Source: Rheinheimera sp. (lineage in GTDB: Bacteria; Pseudomonadota; Gammaproteobacteria; Enterobacterales; Alteromonadaceae). From it: a stretch of DNA of 59,137 nt. The position numbers and the translations under genes were made by a program. Shown here piece after piece: positions 8,428 to 18,294 of this stretch (the stretch's first letter is position 1; every line of letters starts with the position of its first letter). The notes under the pieces are model-generated. The model ran no database searches and was not told the origin of the DNA. It was given only the letters and a program-made list of their open reading frames with translations. Location of the stretch: contig DPJG01000029.1 of NCBI GenBank assembly GCA_003543135.1, positions 1-59,137 on the forward strand, read 5' to 3'.

Positions 8428-11400
8428 ACGAAGAGCAACTAGAAAAGCTCTGCTTAAACTGGTTTGTAGAAGCTGGGTGGGAAGTTCTGTACGGTCCAGA
8501 TATCGCACCTGACAGCGAGTTTCCATTACGAACTGATTACGGCCAAGTAGTTCTGAAACCTCATCTGCGTGCTGCATTCGAAAAAATAAACAAGCATTTG
8601 CCGTTGCAACAACGTGAAAGTTGTTATGAGCAGGTACAGGCGATTGCATTAAAACCCAGTAGTTTGGACGACATAGCAAATAACCGTGCTTTTCATAAAT
8701 TGTTATTAGAAGGTGTGCCTGTTGAGTATAAAAATTCCAATGGCGATACCGTATCTGAACGAGCATTTCTGATTGATTTTGACAATTTAAGTAATAACCG
8801 CTTTGTGGTGGTCAACCAATTTACGATTTCTGGCACTAAACAGCCGCGTCGACCGGACATCATTTGTTTTATTAATGGCTTACCCATCGCTGTGCTGGAG
8901 CTTAAAAGCCCAAGTGACGAAAATGCCGATATCTGGGATGCGTTTAACCAGTTACAAACCTATAAAGATGAGATCTCCGACTTATTTATCTTTAATGAAG
9001 CCTTGGTGGTCAGTGATGGTTACACAGCCCGTGTTGGCTCGTTAACCGCGAACCCTGAACGCTTTTTGCCATGGCGCACCATTAAACATGAAGACGATAA
9101 ACCCCTGTTGGAGTGGCAACTGGAAACCATGGTACGAGGTTTCTTCGACCGTGAATTATTGCTCGATTACATCCGCTTTTTTGTATTGTTTGAAACGGAT
9201 GGCGAAACCATTACCAAAAAGATTGCCGGTTACCATCAGTTTCATGCCGTGCGTGAAGCGGTAAAGGCTACAGTGATTGCAGCGCAGGACATCTCAGGGA
9301 TTACAGAAAAGCGCGCCACTTACGGTGATAAAGTTGTTGCGGGCAGTAAAAAGGCCGGTGTGGTTTGGCATACCCAAGGTAGCGGTAAAAGTATTTCAAT
9401 GTGCTGTTATGCGGGGAAACTTCTGCAACAAAAAGCCTTGAACAATCCTACTCTCGTTGTTGTCACCGACCGCAATGATTTAGACGGACAGCTATTTGCA
9501 ACCTTTTCTAATGCCGTGGAATTGCTAAAACAAACGCCGGTACAAGCGGCAGACAGAGACGCCTTACGCCAGTTACTCGCAGAGCGGGAATCTGGTGGGA
9601 TTATTTTTACCACGGTGCAAAAATTTGCTTTGGTGAAAGATGAATATGGTGAAGAGGAGCGACAGCATCCGGTTTTAAATAGCCGCCACAACATTGTAGT
9701 GATTTCCGATGAAGCACACCGTAGCCAGTATGGCTTGAAGGCGACGCTAGGAGCCGATGGCCAGTATAAATTTGGTTATGCCAAACATATGCGTGATGCA
9801 TTACCAGAAGCCACCTTTATTGGTTTTACTGGCACGCCGATAGCGCAAGAAGATAAAAATACCCGTGCGGTGTTTGGTGATTATGTCTCGATTTACGATA
9901 TTCAAGATGCGGTCGATGATGGTGCTACAGTGCCCATTTATTACGAGTCGCGCCTTGCCAAGCTTGATTTAAATCATGCCGAAATTGCTGAACTGTCTGA
10001 CCAAGTCGATGAAGTGGTTGAGGATGAAGAAGATGTTAGTAATAGGGAAAAAACAAAAGGTGAATGGAGCCGGCTGGAAAAATTAGTCGGTTCTACCCCA
10101 AGGTTAAAGCAAGTTGCTGCCGATTTGATTGCTCACTTTGAAACTCGCAATGCTACCTCGGATGGCAAAGCCATGATTGTGGCAATGAGCCGCGATATTT
10201 GTGCGCATCTGTATAACGAGATAGTGGCACTTCGTCCAGAATGGCACTCTGATGACCCTGAAAAAGGCGCAATCAAAATTGTGATGACCGGCTCCGCTTC
10301 TGATAAGCCATTGTTACAGCCGCATATCTACAACAAAGTCACTAAAAAACGCTTGGAAAAGCGTTTCAAGGATTTAAATGACCCGCTGAAGTTAGTGATT
10401 GTGCGCGACATGTGGCTGACCGGTTTTGATGCGCCTTGCTGCCACACTATGTATGTCGATAAACCGATGAAAGGCCACAACTTAATGCAGGCCATAGCAC
10501 GGGTTAACCGCGTGTTTAAGAATAAACCAGGTGGCTTGGTGGTCGACTACATTGGCATAGCCAATGAGTTAAAGCATGCACTGAAAACTTACACTGACTC
10601 TAAGGGAAAAGGCGAGCCAACACTAAATGCCGAAGAGGCATTTTCTGTGCTATTGGAGAAGATGGATGCCATTCGTGGCCTGTTCGGCAAAACGCCTAAA
10701 GCTGCTGGCCTTGATATTTCTGCTTACGCCACCCAAGCTCAAAAATTACTGGTGCCAGCCGCTAACTATGTCCTCGGCCTGGATGATGGTAAGAAGCGCT
10801 TTTTAGACTTAGTGTTGGCAGCAACGAAGTCGTATTCACTATGCAGCACCCTTGATGAAGCCAAAGAACTGCGAACAGAGATCGCGTTTTATGCCGCAAT
10901 CAAAGCAGCAATTACTAAGTTCACCAGCGTTGATAAAAAGCTCACCCAAGAAGAAAAGAATTCGGCCTTAAAACAAATTTTAGACAATGCGGTGATTGCC
11001 GAAGGCGTTGCTGACGTTTTTGCGCTCTGTGGCTTGGATAAGCCTAACATCGGCTTATTATCTGATGAATTCTTGGAAGACGTGCGGCAGATGCCAGCTC
11101 GAAATTTGGCAGTTGAGCTATTAGAAAAACTGCTCAAAGACGATATCAAAGCGAAAACCCGCACTAACGTGGTTCAAGAAAAGAAATACTCAGATCGGTT
11201 GCAGGAAACCTTAAGAAAATACAACAACCGAGCGATTGAAACAGCTCAGGTTATTGAAGAGCTGATTAAGCTGGCAAAAGAGTTTCAGCAGGAAATGCTG
11301 CGCACTGATGCGCTAGGACTATCGCCTGATGAAATCGCTTTTTACGACGCTTTAGCGAACAACGAAAGCGCAATACGGGAACTCGGTGACGATACCCTCA

Positions 11401-11603
11401 AGCATATTGCCAGAGAAATTACCGAGAAACTGAGAGCATCCACCACCGTCGATTGGCAAGTGCGGGATAGCGTTCGGGCTAAACTCCGCATTCTCGTGCG
11501 TCGAACGTTGCAACGCTACAAGTACCCGCCAGATAAAGCGGTTGAGGCTGTTGAGTTAGTGCTGAAACAGGCTGAAATGTTGTCGAACTCTTGGACTAAA
11601 TAG
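8424..11603 (+). CDS. hsdR: Type I restriction endonuclease subunit
   Basis: R subunit, the ATP-driven DNA translocase and nuclease that joins M2S1 when it finds an unmethylated target. The N-terminal nuclease domain shows Asp145 in RRPDII, the ELK at 159-161 and a QxxxY motif (Gln176, Tyr180). The helicase part has Walker A HTQGSGKS (~316-323), the DEAH box in ISDEAHRSQ and TGTPIAQED. The C-terminal ~250 residues form the helical DUF3387-type domain ending with VDWQVRD at 1009-1015. 1059 residues is a normal EcoR124-like length and I see no frame break. The start codon overlaps the stop of the FRG gene. Confidence 0.97.
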   Translation: MNEEQLEKLCLNWFVEAGWEVLYGPDIAPDSEFPLRTDYGQVVLKPHLRAAFEKINKHLPLQQRESCYEQVQAIALKPSSLDDIANNRAFHKLLLEGVPVEYKNSNGDTVSERAFLIDFDNLSNNRFVVVNQFTISGTKQPRRPDIICFINGLPIAVLELKSPSDENADIWDAFNQLQTYKDEISDLFIFNEALVVSDGYTARVGSLTANPERFLPWRTIKHEDDKPLLEWQLETMVRGFFDRELLLDYIRFFVLFETDGETITKKIAGYHQFHAVREAVKATVIAAQDISGITEKRATYGDKVVAGSKKAGVVWHTQGSGKSISMCCYAGKLLQQKALNNPTLVVVTDRNDLDGQLFATFSNAVELLKQTPVQAADRDALRQLLAERESGGIIFTTVQKFALVKDEYGEEERQHPVLNSRHNIVVISDEAHRSQYGLKATLGADGQYKFGYAKHMRDALPEATFIGFTGTPIAQEDKNTRAVFGDYVSIYDIQDAVDDGATVPIYYESRLAKLDLNHAEIAELSDQVDEVVEDEEDVSNREKTKGEWSRLEKLVGSTPRLKQVAADLIAHFETRNATSDGKAMIVAMSRDICAHLYNEIVALRPEWHSDDPEKGAIKIVMTGSASDKPLLQPHIYNKVTKKRLEKRFKDLNDPLKLVIVRDMWLTGFDAPCCHTMYVDKPMKGHNLMQAIARVNRVFKNKPGGLVVDYIGIANELKHALKTYTDSKGKGEPTLNAEEAFSVLLEKMDAIRGLFGKTPKAAGLDISAYATQAQKLLVPAANYVLGLDDGKKRFLDLVLAATKSYSLCSTLDEAKELRTEIAFYAAIKAAITKFTSVDKKLTQEEKNSALKQILDNAVIAEGVADVFALCGLDKPNIGLLSDEFLEDVRQMPARNLAVELLEKLLKDDIKAKTRTNVVQEKKYSDRLQETLRKYNNRAIETAQVIEELIKLAKEFQQEMLRTDALGLSPDEIAFYDALANNESAIRELGDDTLKHIAREITEKLRASTTVDWQVRDSVRAKLRILVRRTLQRYKYPPDKAVEAVELVLKQAEMLSNSWTK

Positions 11604-11703
11604 CAGCTTTAGAATAATTCGAATTTTTCGAAATATGAGCATTGGTTGTGGTTGGAATTATGACCGCCCAATGCTCTTTTTATTGCAGCCAGAGGTGAAG
11701 GCT

Positions 11704-12582
11704 ATGAAAATTTGGTATCAGGATGAGTATCTCCAATTTATTATCAGCCAAGGTGTCGGAGTGAATGACAAAGTGGCAAGTAGTCCTGCGTCTTACTTGT
11801 CATACCTAAGCTCTGTTAGTCATCACCTAAGCATTGAAATTAGCCCCATCACATTGAACTGTGAAAATGATGTTCAGCGTTTAGCGATGGAGTTAGAAGG
11901 TAAACGAAAGCCTCGGACTATAGGGAACTACATATCTGCCATGCGGCAGTATGTTGCAATGGTTGACGCTCACGGTATGCGCACAACAGCCATAGTGAAT
12001 TTAGATAGTTCTGAAATTGAACGGTCAGCGCTGCCACAAATTCAAGAAGATGAACTCGTTCATGATGATATCTCCGACGATGAAAGTGCTGACGATAAGC
12101 ATTTTCTTCACTCTTCATTTCGCGAAAAGTTACTTGAGCACTTGTTGGTAGCTGAGCTGCTTAAGCGTAATTGGTTAGAGCACAGTTGCGATTTAGAAAT
12201 TGCCAAGCCTGAAGTGGATAGTAAAGGTTATGACCTGATCGCGGAGAAAGGCGGCATCGTTCGTCATATCCAGCTTAAATCGACTAAACGTGGAGGTAAT
12301 GCATCGTCCCAAAACATCCATATTGCATTGGCTGCAAAGCCATCAGGATGCGTTATATGGTTGGAATTCGATGAACATTCGCTTGAGTTAGGTCCATTTA
12401 GATTCTTAGGGGCCTCACTTGGAGAAAAGCTGCCAAAGATCGACCATTTTCCGGTCGCAAAACATACAAAGGCTAATGCCGAAGGTAAAAAAAGCGAAAG
12501 ACCACAATTACGTCGGGTGAGTAAGAGTCAGTTTGATGTGATCTACAGTATCGAGGAGTTGTACGAGGTATTGTTTGGATGA
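11704..12582 (+). CDS. Putative PD-(D/E)XK nuclease with integrase-like N-terminus
   Basis: I cannot assign this 292-residue protein to a named family. Residues ~10-90 look like the helical core-binding domain of tyrosine recombinases (a YLSYLSSVSHHL helix and RTIGNYISAMRQYV), but no recombinase catalytic domain follows. After an acidic linker (~110-132), residues ~140-292 resemble a PD-(D/E)XK nuclease fold: Glu151 in VAELLKRNW, Asp177 in GYDLIA and QLK at 190-192. The ATG at 11704 is chosen because GAGG lies 8 bases before it; an in-frame ATG at 11635 lacks a ribosome site. It starts 100 bases after hsdR and is probably the last gene of the defence operon. Confidence 0.72.
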   Translation: MKIWYQDEYLQFIISQGVGVNDKVASSPASYLSYLSSVSHHLSIEISPITLNCENDVQRLAMELEGKRKPRTIGNYISAMRQYVAMVDAHGMRTTAIVNLDSSEIERSALPQIQEDELVHDDISDDESADDKHFLHSSFREKLLEHLLVAELLKRNWLEHSCDLEIAKPEVDSKGYDLIAEKGGIVRHIQLKSTKRGGNASSQNIHIALAAKPSGCVIWLEFDEHSLELGPFRFLGASLGEKLPKIDHFPVAKHTKANAEGKKSERPQLRRVSKSQFDVIYSIEELYEVLFG

Positions 12583-12601
12583 CCTTGCTTTAGCAGCAAG
12601 G
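12583..12601. terminator. Hairpin after the defence operon
   Basis: CCTTGCT and AGCAAGG form a 7-bp stem with a 5-base loop, directly after the stop at 12582. No T-run follows on the plus strand, so an intrinsic terminator is uncertain. Confidence 0.35.
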
Positions 12602-12686
12602 GTAAAGAGGGGAAAGGGAAATAACACATTAGCAGTTATCTAATACTAAAGGTATTTCCCAATTTTCCCAGTTTCCCATTTGAATC

Positions 12687-13829
12687 TTAAGCTGCCAGAA
12701 TCGACGGCAGGCTGTGCATGGCTTCGGTGCGTTTCGACTCGATGATGTCGGCATAGATCTGAGTGGTTTTTAGCTCTGAGTGGCCTAAGAGCTTCGAAAC
12801 CGTGTAGATATCAACACCGTGGGTCAGCATACGTACCGCAAAGGTGTGGCGTGCGCTGTGAAACGTGATGTGCTTGGTGATCCCCGCCCTCAATACCCAT
12901 TGCAACAAGGCGACATTGGTATAGGTACTGTATTTCAACCCCTTGAAGATACGTTCATCAGGTTTGGTATAGGCTCCCATAAATTGCAGAGCATCGGGCG
13001 GTAAATCCAGGTACTGCTGGCCCTTCGTTTTTTGCTGTTTAAAAATAATGCGATAGCCTTGGTCAGTTTTGTTGATGTCACCCCAGGTGGCCTTTTGTAC
13101 GTCACTCCAACGCAGGCCAGTAACGCAGCTGAACAGGAATGCGCGCTTTAACACATCGTAACGGCATTCTGCGGCTGTCAGTTGCTTTAACTCATCATCT
13201 ATCAGGTATTCCCGTTTGTTATTCTCAGGAGCGATGCTTGTTACCGTACGTGTCGGATTACGCCGGATGATGCCGCGCTTTTCAGCTTCGTTTAGCACTG
13301 CCCTGATTTTATTGAAATACGAAGACATAGTATTGCGCGATAAAGGTTGATCGCTCTTAGTGCGGGCATTGGTCAGCAGATATTGACGAAACGCCTCGAG
13401 ATGGGCGTCGTTAAAACGATCAAACGTAATGTGCGCAACCCCAAGAAATTTCACCAAGTGTTTTTTAGCACAGAGCCAGTTTTCAGCGTTTGATTTTGTA
13501 GTGGATTTAGAACGGTCAGTGATCATCTGATCCATAAGATCAAAGAAGTTCGCTTCAAGCAGATCTTGTTGTTCAAAGTGGTAGCGATCTTTTGCAACTG
13601 ATGCAAGTTGTTCAGCTCTAATCTGCTCAGCCAACAGCAAGGTCTTTTTGTTGTGTTGCGTCTCTGTGGTCGTTTTCGGGGTGGCATAGACAAACAAGTT
13701 CAGTGCATCGCGTTTGCGCAGCTTTTTGACTTTGCCGTCCTCTGAAGTTGTGCTGCCGAAGTGTCTGGCCAGCATTAAAAAACGCTGACCTTTAGAGTTT
13801 GCTGGTTTTTTCTCGATAGTGATGTTCAT
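12687..13829 (-). CDS. Tyrosine recombinase with arm-binding and SAM-like domains
   Basis: A 380-residue integrase. Residues 1-~80 resemble the arm-type DNA-binding domain, ~90-190 the SAM-like core-binding domain, and ~205-375 the catalytic domain with Arg240 in TGLRWSDV, Lys267/269, His324 and Arg327 in HSARHTF, His350 in LLGHSEL and Tyr359. The domain layout is the one common in Bacteroidota conjugative elements, which hints at long-range transfer. The ATG at 13829 has AGGAG 7 bases upstream; an in-frame start at 13868 would run through a palindrome and lacks a ribosome site. The gene is convergent with the defence operon and lies next to mnmE, so it is the likeliest enzyme to have inserted the island here. 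Confidence 0.92.
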   Translation of the reverse strand: MNITIEKKPANSKGQRFLMLARHFGSTTSEDGKVKKLRKRDALNLFVYATPKTTTETQHNKKTLLLAEQIRAEQLASVAKDRYHFEQQDLLEANFFDLMDQMITDRSKSTTKSNAENWLCAKKHLVKFLGVAHITFDRFNDAHLEAFRQYLLTNARTKSDQPLSRNTMSSYFNKIRAVLNEAEKRGIIRRNPTRTVTSIAPENNKREYLIDDELKQLTAAECRYDVLKRAFLFSCVTGLRWSDVQKATWGDINKTDQGYRIIFKQQKTKGQQYLDLPPDALQFMGAYTKPDERIFKGLKYSTYTNVALLQWVLRAGITKHITFHSARHTFAVRMLTHGVDIYTVSKLLGHSELKTTQIYADIIESKRTEAMHSLPSILAA

Positions 13830-13851
13830 GGCTCTGCTCCTGAAATAATTG

Positions 13852-13898
13852 GGCCACCTGTGGCCCACCCAATGCTGTTGGGTGGGCTACAGGTGGCC
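13852..13898. repeat. Long palindrome, 21-bp stem with one G-U pair
   Basis: GGCCACCTGTGGCCCACCC (13852-13870) plus AA pairs with the segment 13878-13898, with a five-base loop TGCTG. Only one position departs from perfect pairing, and it would be a G-U wobble. It lies between the right recombinase and mnmE with no T-run. It resembles REP/BIME palindromes and could also mark the island junction. Confidence 0.75.
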
Positions 13899-14008
13899 TA
13901 TTTCTAGCAGTCATAAACAAAGAAGAAAAGAGAATGGTGCATCTAAATATATGAATAAATTAGATATTTTGTTTATTTTTAGCCGATGTTTGCCTATGTT
14001 TTCCGTGC

Positions 14009-15373
14009 TTATTTACCGATACAAAACGAGCTGAAAATACGCCCTAATAAATCGTCTGAGCTAAATTCACCGGTAATTTCATTCAGATGTTGTTGGGTTA
14101 AACGCAACTCTTCCGCCAGCAGTTCACCGGCCAGATGGTTATGCAGCTGATGTTCACCAATTTGCAGGTGTTCCATGGCGCGGGCCAACGCATCTAAGTG
14201 GCGGCGACGGGCAATAAAACTACCTTCAGTGCTGGCTTCAAAACCAATACATGCTTTAAGGTGATTACGCAAAGCATCTATGCCCTGGTTGGTTTTAGCG
14301 GAAATATGGAACACCGGAGTTTCACCTTCGTGATTGGCGCCAATTTGTTCACCCGTTAAGTCGGCTTTATTACGCACTACAGTTACGCCCAAAGTTTTGG
14401 GCAAACGTTCAATAAACTCAGGCCAGATTTCGGCTGGGCTAATGGCCGTGGTGGTGGTGCTGTCCACCATAAAAAGCACACGGTCGGCTTGTTCAATCTC
14501 TTGCCAGGCGCGCTCTATGCCAATCTGTTCCACTTTGTCGGTGGCTTCACGCAAACCTGCAGTATCGATGATATGCAGCGGCATACCGTCAATATGGATA
14601 TGTTCGCGCAGTACATCGCGGGTGGTGCCTGCGATATCTGTGACAATAGCGGCTTCACGGCCAGCCAGAGCGTTTAATAAACTGGATTTACCGGCGTTGG
14701 GGCGGCCGGCAATCACCACTTTCATGCCTTCCCGCAAAATGCTGCCCTGAGTGGCCTGTTTTTGTATACCGGCTAAATCCTGAATAATTTCTGCTAAGTC
14801 GCCAGCCACTTTGCCGTCAGATAAAAAGTCGATTTCTTCATCGGGAAAGTCGATAGCAGCTTCGACATAAATACGCAGGTAAATCACTTTTTCCACTAAG
14901 TCATGGATTTTCCGTGAAAACTCACCCTGCAAGGATTGCATGGCGGAGCGGGCGGCTTGCTCTGAACTGGCGTCTATTAAGTCGGCAATAGCCTCAGCCT
15001 GAGTTAAATCCAGTTTGTCGTTTAAAAAAGCCCGCTCAGAAAATTCGCCTGGTCTGGCGATACGCACATCTGGCAGTTGTAATAACTGACGTAACAACAT
15101 GTCTAAGAGTACCGGGCCACCGTGGCCCTGCAGTTCCAGCACGTCTTCACCGGTAAAAGAGTTAGGGCCAGGGAAATACAGCGCGATGCCCTGGTCCAGC
15201 ACTGAACCGTCCGCTGCGTAAAAGGGCAGATATTCGGCATAACGGGCTTTAGGGATTTTACGCAAAATGGCTTGTGCCACCGCCTTTACCGCCGGGCCTG
15301 AGATGCGCAATATGCCAACGCCTGCTCTGCCCGGCGCTGTGGCTTGTGCCGCTATGGTATCTGTGGCGAACAT
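14009..15373 (-). CDS. mnmE: tRNA modification GTPase MnmE
   Basis: GTPase that, with MnmG, installs the cmnm5 group on U34 of several tRNAs. 454 residues equals the E. coli length. The N-terminal tetrahydrofolate-binding domain covers ~1-120; helices follow; the inserted G domain has the P-loop GRPNAGKSS (~223-231), DTAG (270-273) and an NKAD. The C-terminal CIGK with its catalytic Cys451 is intact. GAGG lies upstream of the ATG. It follows yidC on the minus strand but behind a terminator hairpin. In relatives mnmG or mioC is usually near its 3' side; here the defence island begins instead. Confidence 0.98.
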   Translation of the reverse strand: MFATDTIAAQATAPGRAGVGILRISGPAVKAVAQAILRKIPKARYAEYLPFYAADGSVLDQGIALYFPGPNSFTGEDVLELQGHGGPVLLDMLLRQLLQLPDVRIARPGEFSERAFLNDKLDLTQAEAIADLIDASSEQAARSAMQSLQGEFSRKIHDLVEKVIYLRIYVEAAIDFPDEEIDFLSDGKVAGDLAEIIQDLAGIQKQATQGSILREGMKVVIAGRPNAGKSSLLNALAGREAAIVTDIAGTTRDVLREHIHIDGMPLHIIDTAGLREATDKVEQIGIERAWQEIEQADRVLFMVDSTTTTAISPAEIWPEFIERLPKTLGVTVVRNKADLTGEQIGANHEGETPVFHISAKTNQGIDALRNHLKACIGFEASTEGSFIARRRHLDALARAMEHLQIGEHQLHNHLAGELLAEELRLTQQHLNEITGEFSSDDLLGRIFSSFCIGK

Positions 15374-15414
15374 CTGAACCTCGAATTGTTTGCTGCAGCT
15401 TGTGCTGTTTGGTC

Positions 15415-15446
15415 ATAAAAAAATGCCCATTAAAAGAATGGGCATT
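15415..15446 (-). terminator. Intrinsic terminator after yidC
   Basis: On the minus strand AATGCCCATT, a 5-base loop and AATGGGCATT form a 10-bp stem followed by a run of seven T. It separates yidC from mnmE. Confidence 0.75.
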
Positions 15447-15470
15447 GTCAGGCGTTACGTCAAAAGGCGA

Positions 15471-17105
15471 TTAGGCGTTTCGGACGTACAAACCTTTTTT
15501 CTCCATACCGCGGTAGATGTAGAGCATCTGCGCCAGTGAAATCAGGTTGCTGATCACCCAGTACAGCACCAGACCACTTGGGAACCACAGGAAGAATACC
15601 GAGAATGCCACCGGCATCCACAGCATAATTTTGGCCTGCATTGGGTCTGTGACTGTCATTGGTGTTAACTTCTGCATGATAAACATGCTGATACCGTACA
15701 GCACCGGCAGCACGTAATACGGATCTTTGACTGAAAGGTCGGTGATCCACAGCATAAACGGCGCCTGGCGAAGCTCAACACTTTCAACAAAGACCCAGTA
15801 CAAAGCCAGGAAAATTGGCAATTGGATCAGCATCGGCAGACAGCCACCCATAGGGTTCACTTTTTCTTTGCGATACAGTTCCATCATGGCCGGGCCCATC
15901 TTTTGACGGTCGTCTTTGTAACGGGCCTGTAGTTCGTCAATTTTTGGCTTCAGGTTGCGCATTTTGGCCATAGATTCGTACTGAACCTTGGTCAGCGGGA
16001 ACAAAATACCTTTGACTAATAAGGTGATAGCAATAATGGCCACACCCCAGTTACCGACAAAACCGTGAATTAACTGTAATAACCAGAACAGTGGTTGTGA
16101 GATAAACCACAACATGCCGTAGTCAACGGTCAGATCCAGACCATTGGCAATTTGCGCTAAGTTATCCTGATCTTTCGGGCCGGCATAAAAAGTGGCCGCA
16201 AAAGTTTTCTGTTCGCCTACCGCAATACTTTGTTGTGGGCCTTGTACACCAATGACACCTAAGTTATCAGCAACCATGCTGTACAACTGGTTATTGCCTT
16301 CACCCTGTGGTACCCAGGCGGCAACAAAATAGTGTTCCAGCATACTGACCCAACCACCCTGGGTGCCGACATTCAGGTTGGCTTCTTTCATGTCGTCAAA
16401 AGACAGTTTTTCGTAGCGTTGGTCTGCAGTTGAATAAGCACCACCACGGTACACAGGCATCATCATATTAGTGCCTTCGCCGTTGTCGATGGTCTGGGCA
16501 AAGTGGAAATAAGGTTGCACAACCTTGCTGCCATCACCCTGGTTGGTCACAGAATATTCTACCCGGACATCATATTTGCCAGCGGTAAAAATAAACCGTT
16601 TTTCAATAACTAGACCATTGTGTGTCATGGTCAGAGGCACAACCAGCTCTGTCTGACCATTAGCCAGCTGATAGCTGTTTTGCGCTACCTGATAAATCTG
16701 CCTTGGCGCTTTTTTATCGTCCGGGCCATCACCTAATAAGCCTGATTGGGCAACATACTCAAAACCTGGTTGTTGACGCATCAGCTGATAAGCGGCTTTG
16801 TTTTCCTGAGAAACGGTAAAACCAGGCAGCTCCAGCGCAACAATGTCGCCACCGCGGCTGTCAATTTTTACCGTCAGCACGTCGGTTTTTACTTCAATCA
16901 GCTGCGCTTGAGTGGCCTTTACTTCAAGCGCTGCAGCAGTGGTGCTGCCGCTGGCGGAAAGTTGTAAGTCAGCAGCACTGCTGGTGGTTTGACTGTTGCT
17001 GGCCGGCACCACAGGTTTTGGACCATAGTCCACCTGCCATTGTTGCCACATTAAAAAACTGACCAAGGCCAGAGCAATAATTAAAAAACTGCGTTGCGAT
17101 TCCAT
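15471..17105 (-). CDS. yidC: Membrane protein insertase YidC
   Basis: Inner-membrane insertase that places proteins into the membrane alone or with SecYEG. 544 residues. An uncleaved N-terminal TM helix (~5-20) is followed by the large periplasmic beta domain typical of Gram-negative YidC (to ~330) and the five-helix core from about residue 335 to the end, including the cytosolic coiled loop with YESMAKMRNLKPKI. It is downstream of yidD and rnpA in the standard order and has its own terminator. Confidence 0.98.
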   Translation of the reverse strand: MESQRSFLIIALALVSFLMWQQWQVDYGPKPVVPASNSQTTSSAADLQLSASGSTTAAALEVKATQAQLIEVKTDVLTVKIDSRGGDIVALELPGFTVSQENKAAYQLMRQQPGFEYVAQSGLLGDGPDDKKAPRQIYQVAQNSYQLANGQTELVVPLTMTHNGLVIEKRFIFTAGKYDVRVEYSVTNQGDGSKVVQPYFHFAQTIDNGEGTNMMMPVYRGGAYSTADQRYEKLSFDDMKEANLNVGTQGGWVSMLEHYFVAAWVPQGEGNNQLYSMVADNLGVIGVQGPQQSIAVGEQKTFAATFYAGPKDQDNLAQIANGLDLTVDYGMLWFISQPLFWLLQLIHGFVGNWGVAIIAITLLVKGILFPLTKVQYESMAKMRNLKPKIDELQARYKDDRQKMGPAMMELYRKEKVNPMGGCLPMLIQLPIFLALYWVFVESVELRQAPFMLWITDLSVKDPYYVLPVLYGISMFIMQKLTPMTVTDPMQAKIMLWMPVAFSVFFLWFPSGLVLYWVISNLISLAQMLYIYRGMEKKGLYVRNA

Positions 17106-17113
17106 GTGTGAGC

Positions 17114-17371
17114 TTATCTCTTTGGCTTTTCCGGAACGGGATCATCACCACCCGGGTGTAGGGGGTGGCATTTTAATAGACGTTTGGCTGTTAACCAACT
17201 GCCTTTTAGCGGACCAAAACGGGTTAACGCTTCTACCGCATAATGCGAACAGCTGGGATAAAAACGACAACTGGGAACAAACAGAGGGCTGATACAGCGC
17301 TGATAGCCTTTCACAACCTTAATTAAGGCTTGGGCTGGGTAGCGTTGTATTGGCGGGAGATCTTGCTCCAT
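17114..17371 (-). CDS. yidD: Membrane protein insertion efficiency factor YidD
   Basis: Small protein that aids YidC-dependent insertion. The 85 residues include the conserved [15 protein letters not shown] segment and the [19 protein letters not shown] signature. It starts inside the 3' end of rnpA, an overlap of about 49 bases that is usual for this locus, and ends 9 bases before the yidC start. The ATG at 17371 gives the expected short N-terminal helix. Confidence 0.95.
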   Translation of the reverse strand: MEQDLPPIQRYPAQALIKVVKGYQRCISPLFVPSCRFYPSCSHYAVEALTRFGPLKGSWLTAKRLLKCHPLHPGGDDPVPEKPKR

Positions 17372-17694
17372 AACCGCTCCAGTTGTTTATGTAGTTCTGC
17401 GTTATCCGTGTTGCTGATGTCACCTTTCACCATCAACACACAATCTACCGGAGGTAACTGATGTTGGTGTAAGCGAAAGCTGTCGCGGGCACAACGTTTG
17501 ATTCTGTTGCGTTGCGTGGCTAATTTAACACGTTTTTTTGCGATCGTCAGACCAATACGCGGAACAGCTAACGAATTAGCTTTACAGAGGATGGTAAACA
17601 GGGGAGATGCAACCCGGAACGGGTTTTGGAACACATTGTCGAATTCGCGGGGAGTTAACAGACGTAACTCCCTGCTGAAGGTATAGCTGACCAC
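17323..17694 (-). CDS. rnpA: Ribonuclease P protein component
   Basis: Protein partner of the RNase P RNA, needed to mature tRNA 5' ends. 123 residues with the RNR signature in [13 protein letters not shown] and the N-terminal [14 protein letters not shown] helix. Translation begins at GTG (17692-17694), as in E. coli rnpA, giving MVSYTF. It follows rpmH on the same strand and overlaps yidD. Confidence 0.97.
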   Translation of the reverse strand: MVSYTFSRELRLLTPREFDNVFQNPFRVASPLFTILCKANSLAVPRIGLTIAKKRVKLATQRNRIKRCARDSFRLHQHQLPPVDCVLMVKGDISNTDNAELHKQLERLWSKISRQYNATQPKP

Positions 17695-17708
17695 GCAGCG
17701 CTTAAAAA

Positions 17709-17879
<171 letters not shown>

Positions 17880-17931
17880 TTATCTGTGTTTTAGTAAAAA
17901 ACCAAAACGCAGCGATTTCAAAAGAGCGCGA

Positions 17932-17960
17932 ATTTTAAGGACTAAGTACACGCTTGTCAA
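17932..17960 (-). promoter_or_regulatory. Sigma-70 promoter of the rpmH cluster
   Basis: On the minus strand TTGACA (17955-17960), a 17-base spacer and TAAAAT (17932-17937), followed by a G+C discriminator. This is close to consensus and 86 bases before the rpmH start. The GC-rich discriminator fits growth-rate control of ribosomal genes. Confidence 0.8.
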
Positions 17961-18016
17961 TGCGATCCTTGGTTAAATAACCATCCGATCCTTGAAATAA
18001 CGCCGATCAACCAGAG

Positions 18017-18025
18017 TTTTCCACA
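18017..18025 (+). promoter_or_regulatory. DnaA box
   Basis: TTTTCCACA fits the relaxed DnaA consensus TTWTNCACA. It lies upstream of dnaA. Confidence 0.55.
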
Positions 18026-18209
18026 GGCATGCACATTTTGTTGGATAAAATGTGCATGAATTGGTCGCAAAGCACTTGATATTTCCGAATCGCCTTGGAA
18101 AAACCCGAGGTATTATCAATTTGAATAATGGTTATAAATTCAATAAAAACATGAGCATATGTTGTTTTTGCTGCAAATGATGCTTTTTTCAGAAAGTCAA
18201 TATTGCAGT

Positions 18210-18218
18210 TGTGGATAA
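18210..18218 (-). promoter_or_regulatory. DnaA box, perfect consensus
   Basis: TGTGGATAA is the exact complement of TTATCCACA. It lies 77 bases before dnaA and suits autoregulation or origin binding. Confidence 0.75.
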
Positions 18219-18294
18219 GATCAGCCCATAATGCCAACCTTCGCTAAAAAACGCCTGCCTTGCTAAATACTAATTATTCGGGGCTGTTGGAGAT

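Noticed and set aside
8338-8766. 142-codon minus-strand frame across the frg-hsdR junction
   Set aside because: Antisense to the overlap of two strong genes, no recognisable domain.
17989-18003. GATCCTTGAAATAAC, also found at about 29624
   Set aside because: One repeated 15-mer is expected by chance in a window of this size and the surroundings differ.
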